A stretch of DNA of 64,000 nucleotides, taken from positions 1,018,001-1,082,000 of the forward strand of contig NC_041783.1 in assembly GCF_900090045.1 (NCBI RefSeq), read 5' to 3'. Shown here piece by piece: positions 38,001-51,300 of the stretch (positions are counted from its first letter, which is position 1; each line of letters begins with the position of its first letter). The notes beneath the pieces are model-generated. The model was not told the origin of the DNA. It searched no databases and was given only the letters and a program-made list of their open reading frames with translations. Position numbers and translations under genes: made by a program. This DNA is from Plasmodium malariae (lineage: Eukaryota > Apicomplexa > Aconoidasida > Haemosporida > Plasmodiidae).

Positions 38001-39548
38001 AGTGGTAACAGCAGCGATCTGGATAACAATGGCAATGACAATGACGGTATGTTAAATAACGATCTGGAGGAAAAACGTATTTTAAAGAATACCAAAAACA
38101 ATATCCTATTTGAAGTATTTAAGTTTCCTGATTGCAGTAGATATAACATAACTCAGTTGAAGAAATATATAGATGAGAAACTCAACAAAGAACAGACCTA
38201 TTTGTTAGGGTTACATATAAATGCAGAAATAGAATATATGAAAAATGAATGTTCAAGAATTTTACAAAATTTACAAGAATTAGGTAATAAAGAAATAACA
38301 TCTTCTGAAAATTATAAGAATAAGAATGAGAAGGGAAATAGGAAAAAAAGGTTAGATGCAAATGAAGAAGAAAATGAAGATGAGGAGGATGAAAAACATT
38401 CTGGAGGTAATAAAAGTACAAAAATAATATATGAAATTATTAATAATTTACTAAATGAATTGCCAGAAAAAATAGATATAAATGATTTAAAAATAGACGA
38501 TATTCAAACATGTACCTTTATGGTAATAGCCTTAAAAGAAGCAGAGAAATTCAATATATTAATTGAATGCATTAATGACACTTTAATAGAAATAAAATTA
38601 GTGCTAGAAGGAATATTAAACATGAATGATAAAATACAAAACGCTATTAAATCTTTATTATTGCATAATATACCAGAAATATGGAAAAATTATTCTTATC
38701 CTTCTAAAAAAAAATTAATGCCGTGGTTTGATAATTTTAAATTAAGAATTATTTTTATAAAAGAATGGATATCAAAAATCAGAAATAATATTTTCCTACC
38801 AAATTCTGTTTGGCTATCTGCATTATTTAACCCTATATCTTTTTTAACAGCAATCAAACAAAAATTTGCTCATGAAAATAGAGTCCCTATTGATAAACTA
38901 AAGCTAAAATGGCATGTAACAAACATAACGAAATTAGAAGATTTGAATAACAAAAACAATTCCTTATACATACATGGGCTATTTTTACAAGGTGCCTCTT
39001 GGCTCATTAATTCTAAGAATGATACTTTTGTTTTTGACAAAGATAATTTAAATGATAACATTTCTTATGGTAACATAATTGAATCAGTCCCAAAAAATAT
39101 TTACTTTGCCATGCCCTTAGTATATGTCTACTGTGTTACTAATGAACAGGACGAGCTCTTAAAGCATAATGTTGAATCCCGCTCATTAAACACCCCACTC
39201 TACATTACTTCGGATAGGGGAAGCACCTTCGTCTGCTCCATTGATTTGAAGTACCCTTACATATAAACACTTCAAAGCATAACATAGCATACCTTACATA
39301 CGAGCATTACATGTACACTGCACCCAGCACACGCACACATGCACTCACACATATACCCACATAGAACTTTTCCCCTTCTTGACATATGACTCAAAGAATG
39401 ACTGCTCTTATTAATACAGTACTTTTCGCCCCCACTACACACGTAATTTATGTATACCCTCTCTTATTCTATTTGCAGCTTAGAGATTGACGACATAGAA
39501 GATAAATGGATTTTAGCAGGAGTTGCCCTTTTCCTATCGGATGATTAG
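23097..39548 (+). CDS. Axonemal dynein heavy chain, outer-arm type with Kelch N-terminus
   Basis: Two exons, 23097-39250 and 39479-39548, give 5,407 aa. The small second exon supplies the family's conserved C-terminus (DKWILAGVALFLSDD) after GSTFVCSIDL. Domain order: Kelch repeats (~25-460; LIFGGLN, LIVFGGYGG, LFILGG); an IPT/TIG-like segment (~541-605); a filamin-like strand ending NSPFVLKV (~822-848); tail and linker; then the AAA+ ring. P-loop lysines: AAA1 GPAGTGKT Lys1969, AAA2 GEAGCGKT Lys2342, AAA3 GKTGVGKT Lys2664, AAA4 GIGGCGKT Lys3009. A coiled-coil stalk with the microtubule-binding region, including KPPPGVEDI (~3475), spans ~3330-3665; AAA5, AAA6 and the C-terminal domain follow. 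Kelch plus filamin-like modules at the N-terminus are known from algal and ciliate outer-arm alpha-type heavy chains, so a role in male-gamete flagellar beating is likely. Long low-complexity insertions interrupt the ring, the largest between AAA5 and AAA6. All four main P-loops are intact. Confidence 0.93.
35802..36095 (+). repeat. 15-bp coding minisatellite in the dynein gene (V-K-x-D-E/D units)
   Basis: Tandem 15-bp units reading GTGAAAACTGATGAG and variants encode pentapeptides VKTDE, VKFDD, VKNDE and VENE from residue ~4236. Units are more uniform in the 5' half and drift to AAT-containing forms in the 3' half. They lie in a non-conserved insertion between AAA5 and AAA6, so they should loop out of the motor. 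Confidence 0.9.
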
Positions 39549-40681
39549 TTCTTAATTTTTTTACTTTACATATTATTCTATATATTATTTAGGGAAGATA
39601 TTTCATTCCTTATTTAAAAATTTGCACTTTTGCATTATAATATGAAAGGTGAGCCCACTATAAGTGATCTCATTAAAACTTATTGTTGACTTTTTTTCTT
39701 TTTATTCTTCAATTTTTCATATATCCTTTTCGATCTTACTTTTTCGTTTCTACTCTTACATTTTTACCTTTTTGTTTCTACTCTTTCGTTTTTACTTCTT
39801 ACTCTTTCCCTTTTTCCAATTAATCCAGGTATTACTAATAAATTGAGGTTTAAAAAAAAAAAACAATTATCCATTAACAAAAAATTATTACTGTTAATCT
39901 GTTATTATCGATTTGTTATATATTAAACTGTTTTTTGCATGCCCACGCAAAGCTATGGCATCTGCAAATGGAATGGAATGAAAAAAAAAAAAAAAAAAAA
40001 AAGACGAAAAAGCAAAATGGCAAAAATAACGGAATGATAATAATAAGATAATAAAAATGGCAAAATGATAAAAATGACGAAATGATAATAATAACAAAAT
40101 AATAAAAATGGCGAAATGATAATAATAAGATAATAAAAATGGCAAAATGATAAAAATGACAAAATGATAATAATAACAAAATAATAAAAATAATTAAATG
40201 ATAAAAATAACGAAATGATAAGAATGACAAAGTGATAAAAATAACGAAATGATAAAAATAACGAAATGATAAAAATAACGAAATGATAAAAATAACGAAA
40301 TGATAAAAATAACGAAAAAATGAAGGGAACAAAAACAAAGTTATTACAACATAAAAAATTAACAACGCTGTAAAGCGGCCAAATGACAAAGTAGCACAGT
40401 AACAACGTAATAAAGGAATATAATTTAATAAAAGTACAGAGCCAATTCTGTAGTTGTGGTGTATGCATTTATTTAAAAAATCCTTTTGCGTACTTTTACT
40501 AGAACATTTTATAGAAATTTTATTGCTTCTTCTTATGATTATAATGTTCTAATTTTTATTTTTTAACATTAAGAAAAAAATGCATGAATATATTTTATAC
40601 ACATTGACTTTTGATTTAATAAATTTATAGAAAACTTAAGTATTTACACTCGTTTTTTCAATAAATTTATTATTACTAAAG
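39549..40681. other. Convergent intergenic region (dynein / two-SANT gene)
   Basis: About 1.1 kb between convergent genes, so it holds two 3' UTRs. It contains T-rich sequence at 39680-39830, an A21-like tract near 39980 and a tandem repeat block described separately. Nothing else recognised. Confidence 0.6.
40018..40322. repeat. ~17-bp intergenic minisatellite (GATAAAAATAACGAAAT-type)
   Basis: Tandem array of units such as gataaaaataacgaaat, nearly identical in the last ~120 bp (40200-40320) and degenerate upstream, where units read ataataataagataataaaaatggc and similar. It lies between the 3' ends of two convergent genes and stays open in several reverse frames only because the unit lacks stops. 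Confidence 0.85.
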
Positions 40682-43600
40682 TTATGGAACTTGATTTTTC
40701 CTTTTTTTTGCAATTGTATTTTGATAAAAGTTTTTTATCTGTTCTTTTGTTTTTCCATATGGTTTTAATGCTAAACATAAGGAATCCCAATTTTTTCCAT
40801 CTTTCGAAAATATTTCAAAATAAATTTCTTTTTCTTTATCGGTCCAACATGTAGCCGTTTTTCGTAAGTGCTGCTTGGATTGGTCAAAAATTTCTCCCTC
40901 GTAATTTTCAACTTGTTTTACTGAATCAAAAGAATATATATGGGTTGATTTACTTTCAACTAACAAATTCCTTTTACTTTCCAAATGCATACTGTCCGTT
41001 TCATTTATTTTATTAAATGCTGCGGTAATTTTGTTGTTGCCTGTAACTGAGTGCTTTTCATTTTGTTCACTTGTAGCATAAGCATCAACATGAAAACCAT
41101 TTCCATTGCTACTTCCAGTGCGATTACCATTACCATAATCAGTGTCGTCAATGTTCCACATACCTTCTTCTTCGTTATTTAAAATACCATCTTTGATACT
41201 CATCATGTTTTTTTCCTCTCGACTTACGCGTTCTTCAACGTGAATATTGCTTGTACAGTCATTAAAGTTTAAATCTTTAGAGTTTTCATTTGTGAAAAAA
41301 ATTAGTTTACTTCCTTTAAAATCACAAATATGTGTACCTGTTTGAAGGTTCTTTATATTGTTAAATTTTCTTCTTTTATTATCATTATTTATTGCATTTT
41401 CTCCTTCAACGAAGTTTCGGTTACGCTCTATTACAACAAAATTTCCGGAAGTTTCGTCTAGTGGTACGTATTCTTCTTTTTCTTCTTCCTCTTCACCAAG
41501 TAACTGCATTTCAGTTTCACTACCTTTTACTTCTATTTCTCTTTCTCTTTCTCTTTCTCCTTCTCCTTCTCCTTCTTCTATTTCTATTTCCCCCCTTTCC
41601 CAGTCATTAACTGTTTGTACTGTTAATGAAAAATGTTCACTTTTTCCATACATTTCGCGTTTACTGTTTTCCACTTCCAACATGTTTTCTTCTTCCTCTT
41701 GCTTGTCATTTATTTTTTTTTTATTATAGTATATTTCATTTTTTAAATTAACATTAAAGAACCCTTTTTTCAACACCATGCCTTTTCCTTTGTTACTACC
41801 ACTGCTACTACTGTTAACTTGATGTCCAATTTTTTTTTTTGAAAAATTATGCTGTACTACCAATTGCTGTTCGAATATTTTTTTGTTTCTTTTACTACTT
41901 TTATCACCCCTTTCCTTTGTCAGAATGTTTCCATTTTTTATTTTTGAGAAGGCAGTATTTTTTTTTACATTTTTTTCTCTTTGTAATAAGAAATTTTTCT
42001 TTTGAAAAATATTCTTTTTTATTCCCTTTTTTAATTTATAATCAAAAGCAAAGGATGTCGCTTTTTTATGAGGCATGGGGTTTTTACTGACATTCTCGTT
42101 ATTCCTTTGATTCATGTTTTTTAAAAATTCATAACATTTATATAAGCTTTCTTCACATGACTCAAGTTCTATATTATTTTCAAATGAGTTGTTCATTTTT
42201 AATTTAGACATGTGTTCACACTGTTCACCATTTTTAAGCACCTGGTTATTAGTACATTCGATTGAGTTAATATTCACATCAATATTACACATATGGGGGT
42301 ATTTACATTTATTTAATTCGTATGTTGTGGGTATTAAATCAATGTTACTATTTACATTTTTCCTGTCATAATTATCTTTTTGTTCATTATTACTAGCGAT
42401 ATTGTCAATATTGTTCGAATTCCACGTGTAGTTATAAATAAAATTATTACTACTCTTTTTTTCTTCTATTGTGTTATAATTTAATTTCAAATCTGTATGA
42501 CATTTGTCTTCATCCGGATCACATTTATTATCATTAATATTATTTAGGTTTCTTACCAAACTATGTTTTTCCTTATTAAAATCAATCATTAGATTATGTA
42601 CCTCCGTACATTGGTATTTTTGCTCTGGGTTCATTAAAGGAGGGGGAGAGACATAATGATATATGGTATTATTCCTGTTTATGTCCTGTTCTTCTAATTC
42701 GTTAACATGGGGTTTATTATGAACGTTTGAAATTATACTAACAAATGGATTGTCCTCTACTTTGTGAGAATGAGAAGGTTCTATTATACCTGTAGAACCT
42801 GCAATGGGTGAAATACCAGTACCACTGTTTTTCCTCCTTCTGTCTTCTTTTTTTTTGTCATTTTCTATATTCTCACTATATTTGATTTCAATTATATCAG
42901 AGTTAATTCCATTGTAAATAAAGTTTTCATCATTCTTAATTAGGAAGCACAACTTTCTATTAGAACTTAGTATAAAATTATAATTTTTTGGTATTACATA
43001 TCCGTCTGACATATTTTCTAAAAGTATACCTTTATTCATATTATTAGTATTCCAAGTGCAATTTTTATTATTATTCGTAGTTTTATTTGAACTATTTTTA
43101 TTACATGTTTTTTTATATGTTTTAACAAAATAACTTTTAAAAAATTTCCTCACATTTATGTAACTATAATTTACACAATTCGTTTCTTCAAATTCACTTT
43201 TCACATAATTATTTTCTAATTTTTTTATTAGTTTATTAACAATTTCTTCTTTTGAATTTTTTTTACTAATATCAAAATTATTCACATGCGACAGTAGTTG
43301 CTTTTTATTTCTTTTTATTTTGTTTTCTGATAAGGTTAATAATAATTTCTTTAAGTTAAAAAAATTTTTTGTTAAATAATAAAAGTCAACACACTGCTTT
43401 GTATTTTTAAATTCTAAGAATTGACTTATTCTGTCAAATTTTTTTGGGTATAATATATACTTCTCTAAAAACATTCGAATTTCTTGCTTATTCCATATAT
43501 AATTTTTTTCATTCAGTAGGTCTTCGTTGCTAAAAAATTTGTACAACTCATTCTGTTCTTCATTTTGGCTACCACTATTTCCGTCAGCATTTTTACCGCT

Positions 43601-46600
43601 GGTACTGTTACCGCTGATATCGCTTCCGCAAGTACTACCGTTGATATCGTTTCCGTAAGTACTACCGTTGATATCGTTTTCGCAAATATGACCACTCATA
43701 TCATTTTCACTAATATTATTACCGCTAACATGGGGGGTTCTACAACTCCCTAAGCCGCTTCTGCGCACAACCAAATCAGCGTTACTATCCAAGCGATAGA
43801 CACCATCCCTTTCGTCGTTTGTGCTACTGCTACCATTTAAACTAGCATTCTTAGTTGCTACATTTTTTTTATTCGCTGTAAAAAGAGACGACTCTGTACA
43901 TTCAAATTCATTACCGAGGCAACCATGCTGTATACTTTCCAGCATGTTATTTGAATTGCTGTACATAACATTTCTTTCTAAAGAAAATAAGGACAACTTA
44001 ATATTTTGCATACAATAAAAATATGGGTACATATCTGATAAATGTAAAAACTTTTTTTTTCTTATATCACTACAGAATATACAGTTTTTGCGCCAATTTA
44101 CACATGGACCTGTTAAATTAGCATATTTAATATTCATATATTCTTTTTTCCTTTCTTTTTTTTCTAATAAATTATCATCACATATTTTCTTATCGTTAGT
44201 TATGTTATAGGCTAAGTTTTTATTATTATGTTTAAATCCGCAAGGTAATGGAACGAAAATGTTTGGATGATCATATGCTCGAACAGGTAATATTCCCCAT
44301 GCAAATATATTTTTCTTTTCTTTTTCTTTTTCATATATATCAATATCTTCTTTCCATAACTTATATATTTGTTTATATATAACTGAGTGTTCTTTAATAG
44401 TTTTCTCTAGCTGATTTTTTCTATCTAAATAATAATCATAAAAATGATTAACCTCGAAAGGAATGTATTTATTTTTAACCTCTATGTTAAACTCTCTATT
44501 TTGCATAGGGGGCATGTAATATTTTAATATTACTTCATCATTGTTATCATTAAAACTTAACATATTAATATGAATTCTTAAATAATATATTTTCACTTCT
44601 TCCTCTTCGTTCCTCTTCTTATCTTCAAATTCATTATGATAAAAAAAATCATCAAAAATAGAATAACTCCTTTTTTTATTTATACGATATATTCGTTTGG
44701 TGTTATTATTTCTCTTCTTATTATTGTACATCACATGTTTTTTTCTTTCATCCATACTTTTTTTTTTCTTACTATTATTTTTACGCTTAATCTTTTCATC
44801 GACATTACTAGTAACCCGATCACTTGCCACATTCACCACATTCCGTTTATCATTAATAATAATATTACTGTCACTAATCTTCTTATCACTAACATTGTCA
44901 TCATTATTGTTTCTATCGATATTGTTACTGTAAACGTTATTATTATAAGTGTTGTTATTGTAAGCATTGCTATTGTAAGCATTGCTATTGTAAGCATTGT
45001 TATTGTAAGCATTGTTATTGTAAGCATTGTTATTGTAAGCATTGTTATTGTACACATGATTAATACCAACACGGTTACTATCATTATGGTTTCCCTTGTG
45101 ATTGCTTACATTACCCCACTTTTCCCCTCCAGTTCCACATTTCCCTTTGACATTTTCCTGTTTACTATTTTTTCCTTTTTTATTGTAGCTTCTTTTTTTT
45201 TTTTTTTTGCTCTTATTAGAATATATAGCGTATTTTTTATTTATATAATTTAACAATAATGAAGGTGTGAATGGAGAAGAGGAAGTGCTATTTTTTTTTT
45301 TAATATTTATTATTTTTTCTAAATGAATAATTATATCCTCTATATCATAATTTTCAGGATCATAATTTACATTATCTACATAAAAATAATGATACTTTTT
45401 TTTATCCTTAATTTCTATTCTGTTTAAATAATTCAAATACACACTATTAAAATAGAAACTATCATCTACTGCTTTAAGCGCACTAGTAGCATAGTCCATT
45501 TTTTTTTTTTTTTTGGGTTTTTTCTTTTTATTAAAAATGTTCTTATATTTGTATATCGACCCTACGTTAATGTCATTCTTACTAGAGCATATCTTTCTTC
45601 TTTTCCTCAAACTTAGAGAATTACACTCACCCACAGAAATATAATTCTCCTGTTTGTACACTTTTTTCTTTTTTTCTATATCATCCTCTTCTTTTATAAT
45701 ACCTTCTCTTATATCTGTTGCACTTTTTTCATCCATCTCATTGTTTGCTACATGGTTCACTACACTGTTTGCAACTCTGTTTGTTACCTTGTGAGCACTG
45801 AACTTATACGGGTCGTTATCATTATAATCTTCAACATTGTCATTACTGTAAAAATTACTCATATTATGGTTGGATGGAAAGATTAAAACTAATTTAATTT
45901 TCTTTTTTATACGTAATAAATATTCAGGAATAAACTTCCTTTTAATATAAATGTAAATATAATTATTTCTTGTTGTAACTTGATTATAATTTATATTAGT
46001 ATAATCATCCGTATTACACTCAACATTTTTCGTATCCATAATTTGGTTACCCCCTATATTATCGCATTCATCTGTTAATACATAATCATAAAACTTGTTC
46101 ATTTTTTCATTCTTATAATCATCATAACTTATCAATTTTTCTCTTTTTCTGTCAATTATTTCACATGGAAAAACTTTACTTATACTTGTGAAAAATGTTA
46201 ATATATTTGATGTCATAATTCTTGTATTATTTCTGGTTACGTTTTTATTTATTTCCTTCTTCATATAAATCCAGTACACCTTATTTTTGTTATCATTTAT
46301 AGCATTGTTAGAGGAATTATAAAAATTACTATCATTCATTATTTTACCATGCTTACTATTATAACTATTATTATTACCATTGATACTACTGTTATGCATA
46401 TTAACATTGATATTACTGTTGTTATTACTATTATTATTAATGTTATCATAACTTATGGAAACATTTTTCGATACTTCTTTTTCTTCATCATAGGGGTTAG
46501 ACGAGGAGTGATACTCTTTCTCCCTACATGAATATTTTCTTTTTAATGAAAAATAATACGTATTGTTAATATTTCTTTCTACTTCCTTCTTCTTCTCCTC

Positions 46601-47440
46601 CTCCTCCTCTTCCCCTTCTATTACTCCCCTTTCCGCTGATTCCCTTTCCAGTGCTGCTCTCTCTGACTCTCCCTGTTTCTGCCTCTTTTTTTTCCGAATA
46701 AAAAAATTTGTCAGTAACTTCCTCTTTCGTAGTTTTTTCTTCTCCTCCTTATATATTCTATTACTGTCTTGGTAGTCAAATACTTGATCACATAGATTCG
46801 TTTCTTTATAATATTTGTTTTTCGACAACGCATTAAATAAATTAAGGACAACAGAATTTTTTACTTTTAAGTTGTCACTTGTAAAATCGTTATGGGTACA
46901 TTTGCTGTCCATACATAAATAGTTATAATGGAAAATTTGGGAAGGTGTAAATGAATTAGTAAAATGATGTGATGCGTTTGCATTGTTTGCTTTTCTTTTC
47001 TTTTTTTTTCTTTTTTCTGGTTTTACAGTTTTTCCTATCTCTTCATGATCTAAATATTCTTCATCTTCTTGTTGTTGTTCAACTTGATTATAATTTTTTA
47101 AAATTTTCTTATTTTTTCTAAAATCAGCTTTTATTAAATCCTTTTCCATTTTTAATATTGCTATATCATCATTATTTTCCTCGTTAGCATGTTTTATTTC
47201 TTTTGAAAGCTCATTCGAAATTTTTTGAAATACTTCTATATTATTTTCAATATTTATATTATTTAAATAGCTGAAAATGTTGACTAATTGATTGTACTGT
47301 TCATCTAACTTATTTAATCCTTCTTTCAGTCTTCTTTTAAGCTTTCTTATTATCATATTTTTTATATCTTTTTTTTTATAGTTATTTTTATTCGAAGCTT
47401 GGTTCTCGCCATTTTCCTTTTTATTTTTACTCTCTTTCAT
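40682..47440 (-). CDS. Two-SANT (Myb-like) protein, NCoR/SMRT corepressor-like
   Basis: Single exon of 2,252 aa; the first ATG is at 47438-47440 (the frame opens slightly upstream without an ATG) and the stop TAA is at 40682-40684. The N-terminus is Lys-rich, with a coiled-coil-like segment (~25-90). A Cys-containing region around residues 1030-1140 includes [17 protein letters not shown] and [15 protein letters not shown] domain 1 lies at ~1313-1368 ([20 protein letters not shown], ending CVDFYYLTK). SANT domain 2 is at the extreme C-terminus (~2193-2247; [14 protein letters not shown], then GKNWDSL and IKNFYQ). The CV-x-YYLTK block and the widely spaced pair resemble NCoR/SMRT, whose first SANT activates HDAC3 and second contacts histone tails. 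DNA binding, as implied by 'Myb-like', is less likely than a chromatin-corepressor role, but this is inference. The rest is Asn/Lys/Ser low complexity with several short repeats. Confidence 0.8.
43590..43700 (-). repeat. Short coding repeat (N-D-I-N-G-S-T-x-G) in the two-SANT gene
   Basis: Imperfect 27-bp units on the minus strand encode [18 protein letters not shown] and [10 protein letters not shown] just N-terminal to SANT domain 1. On the + strand this appears as repeated ccgttgatatcg blocks. Confidence 0.75.
44926..45062 (-). repeat. 15-bp coding minisatellite (A-Y-N-N-N) in the two-SANT gene
   Basis: About nine tandem 15-bp units, seen on the + strand as ttattgtaagcattg, encode pentapeptides AYNNN with variants AYNSN, TYNNN and VYSNN on the minus strand. 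The block sits in a disordered Asn-rich part of the protein. Confidence 0.9.
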
Positions 47441-48328
47441 AGTTACTCTCACATTATATGTATGCGTTTATATTTATGCACGTACCGGGGTATGTACACG
47501 TGCGCAATATGTATATCAACGCATCGGAGTACGTACGTATATACAAATGTACATCAGTGTTTATCCGTTCAAAGGTTTTACAAATATATATATACATATA
47601 TAAACCTTGGAGCAGAGAAATCTCCTTAAAATAACTTTTCCCTTATTCAGGCAAACATGGGGGGAAATAAAAAAATAAAAATAAAAGGGTGATAACATAC
47701 ATACATAGCTAATAAATTTATAACACAATAATAAATATATACGTGAAAAAAAAAAAAAAGGCCTATTAAAGGCGTCAAAGAAAAATGAAAAATTAAATAA
47801 AAATAATGAAATCTCAAATGAAATGTAATGAAAATGTTCTCACCAAAAAGCGTTTTTTGTATTTACGTATATACTTATATCTGTAAATAAGTATGCATAT
47901 ATATACATATACATCAATGTTTACGAACTCATGGAAATAAAAGTTTCATTGAACAAATATTATAATATTTCTTAATTCATTGGAAACAAAAAAAAAAAAA
48001 AAAAAAATTATATCATATAAAGAATTTCTTCCTATCAAAAAAGAAATAATCAAAAGGTTCTATTATTTTATGAATACTATAAAAATATATATTTATATAG
48101 ATTGCAATAATACTTTTTTAAAGCTTAAGAAAAGTAGGCTTTTTGTACATATATGTTGATATCCTTTGATTTTTTTTTTTTTTTTTTTTGACATTGAAAA
48201 ATTAAAATTTCATGTTATATTTTACGTGTATATTAGCAAAAATTATTACGAAAAAAAGAAATTTAAAGTTAAATTTTACACTTAAGCACTATACCTATTT
48301 TTTAGTATAGTAATTTAGAGGATAACTC

Positions 48329-48360
<32 letters not shown>

Positions 48361-51300
48361 AAATTTATTCTTCATTTCTTTTTATTCATTTCATTTCAAT
48401 TTTTTTTTTTTTTTGCCTCTTAGATAACTATATAGGGAAAATGACAGAACTTACATGACAATATCCTTTTGTATGCATATAAGAATATTTTTTTGTTATA
48501 TTTTTTCATTTTTAAGTTTATCTCTTTAAATGCTTAAATTGTTTTTTGTAAATAAAAATAAAAATAAAGAACTTCGGGTTAATAGGGTTAAGATTATTTA
48601 TGAACATTTCCAACATACTCTGAAAAGGGTTATTACTATTTTTTATTGTTAATTTTCTTAATTTCAATGTTTAATATAATACCAATTTTTGTTGATCCTT
48701 TTTAAAAAAACAAATTTATAGTATTTTAAAAAGTTGTAAGGTAAAACTATATAACAACTTGTAATTATATAATAGTTGTAAAGGTAATATAATTATAAAC
48801 ATTCATAAAAAAAAAAAACATTCTTATTTTATTTTATTTTATTTTATTTTTTTTCTTTATATATTTTACTTTTAAAAATAGGATTAATATCCAAACATAT
48901 GTTAATAAAAATGCGTATACGCCAAAAAATTATTAACACAATGGAAATTTTTATTACTGTTGGACAGATAAAAACAAAAATAACAACAGTGTAGTAGTAT
49001 ATATATATATTTATATATGTACGATATATGTAAAAATGGTGTGGAATTTAATAAAGACGTTATTGCTCTGTGTCCCTCCCATTTACTTAAATATATTTCT
49101 AAAAGTATGTTCTTACTCTTACTTTTAAAGAGAAAAAATTTGGGCATAAGTTATATACAGAAAAAAATTACGTAAAATAATGCAGGTATAATTGGTATAC
49201 GTAGCATGTTATAGGATTGGTAAATAAATATATATATATATATACACATATAAGAATAAAAATCTTATTACATCACTTAACTGCTTATTTATATACAATC
49301 TTATGTGAGCGAACTTCCTCAAAAGTGTTATAAAATTTTCTTAAAATTAGCAAGGCCGAAAAAAGCGGCAATAATAGTAAAAGTAGAAGTACAATAATGT
49401 GCCTTTAAATTATAATTTCAACGCTTACAACCATTAAATAACTATAAATTTAGTCTTTCTTCTTATTTTTTTTTAATTTTATGAATTTTTTTTTTTTTTG
49501 TTATCAAAATGAATATTAAAAATTTTTTTTTACTAACTGACTTATTCCCAGTAATTATTTTATATTCATACAAAAAAAATATTTTTTTTTGTTCTCTTTA
49601 TTTTTTAGAATAATATAAATTGTTTTTACTTTTAAAACATATTTTGTATATTTAGGGTGAGGTTCTTTTAATACACTATATATATTTATATATATATGTA
49701 CACATTATATTTTTTTTTTTTTATGTACATACTAAACAGGTGTTTCCATAATGTGATTTTTTCTTCCTTAAAAAAATTATAGCACATAAAACAATATAAT
49801 ATAACCTGCCATATTTTATATGATGATAATAGAATACATTCGTACATAAATATTATGTTGTATGTGCAATAATGTATTTAATGTTTATTATACATACATA
49901 TATATTTTGTTCCACAAGAAATAATGTATTAATTACTATGCGCATAAATAAATAAATAAATAAATATATATATATATATATACACAAAAAGTATGTCTTA
50001 AAATAATAGGACTCAATGAAGAACGTAGTAGTAGAAAGTACCCTCACTAATTTTATTGTAATCTATGCCTCTTTTTTTTTATTTCTTTTTCTTTTTATTT
50101 TATTTCGTTTCATTCCGTTTAATTTTCGTTTAATTACTTTAATTTCCTTCTACTTTCTTTTTCTTTCTTTTTTTTTTTTCTTTTTATAAAAATATAAATA
50201 TTTGAAATATAAAAGGAATGGCATTAACAGTAAAAAAAATGAGTGAAAATATGAACGTGTACGAATAAATGAATTACAGTAGTGTTTATGTAAATATATC
50301 TACCTTGTAAAAATAAAAAACAAATACCTAACGAAAAAAAGTATTACAAGGTACTAATATAGACTGAGTACACATCTATAATAAATGAAGCGTATTAAAA
50401 TATACAAGCAGATGGCATTGTGATATAGATTCATTTATAGTAGTGGTGTTATTTGATATATACAGATATACAAATATATTTACATGTATATGTATTTGCA
50501 TACTTGCATATATACATAAAAGAGTATAACACTTACGAATTATCATACTGTATTTGTAGACTTTTTTTCGCCCTTATATTTATTAGTTAACTACATTAAT
50601 TGAATATTGGAGCAAGAAGCATCATATTAAATACATCATTTAAAAAGTAATTTCTTGCACATAATGGAGAAAACAAAACTGTTAACGATATAGTGCAAAA
50701 AGGTACATGAGGAATTAAAAAATTATATTTACATAAAGAACACTTTTATTGTATCATTTTTTTTTAAGCTTTATGTATAGTGTCATTTGAGGTTCACATG
50801 AAGTGCATAAAAATTTTTTTTCTTATTTTATTTTTTTTATTTCTAAATATATTGGGTGTTCTTAATATTGTAAGACATATTTTAAAGCCAACTTACAGCA
50901 CTTACATACTAGCACAGTAATTACCCATATGTATATGTTATACGCGTGTAAATACGCATATACATAACACAAAGGTATATATATATATAAGAAAACGTAG
51001 ATGATGGAGTAACCCATTTACAATTGCACTAGATGAAATCAAGTATTTTTTATAATTAAAAAAAGAAATTCTATTTCTTTTTATTTCGCGGATATCGCAA
51101 TTTTTTGAAGTTAATTTTTGTTTCATATATGTATGTACGTATATATGTATATATATAATATATAAATAATTATTAAGTATCCATATACTTTCATCTTAAG
51201 ATATATGATTATGTCAACTTTTTTTTTTTTTTTTTTTTTCAATCAACAGTTTATTTAAAAATCCTTTTCTCTTTATATATATATATGTATGTATAAATAT

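Noticed and set aside
40018..40322. CRISPR-like array
   Set aside because: Units are contiguous tandem copies without unique spacers, in a eukaryotic genome.
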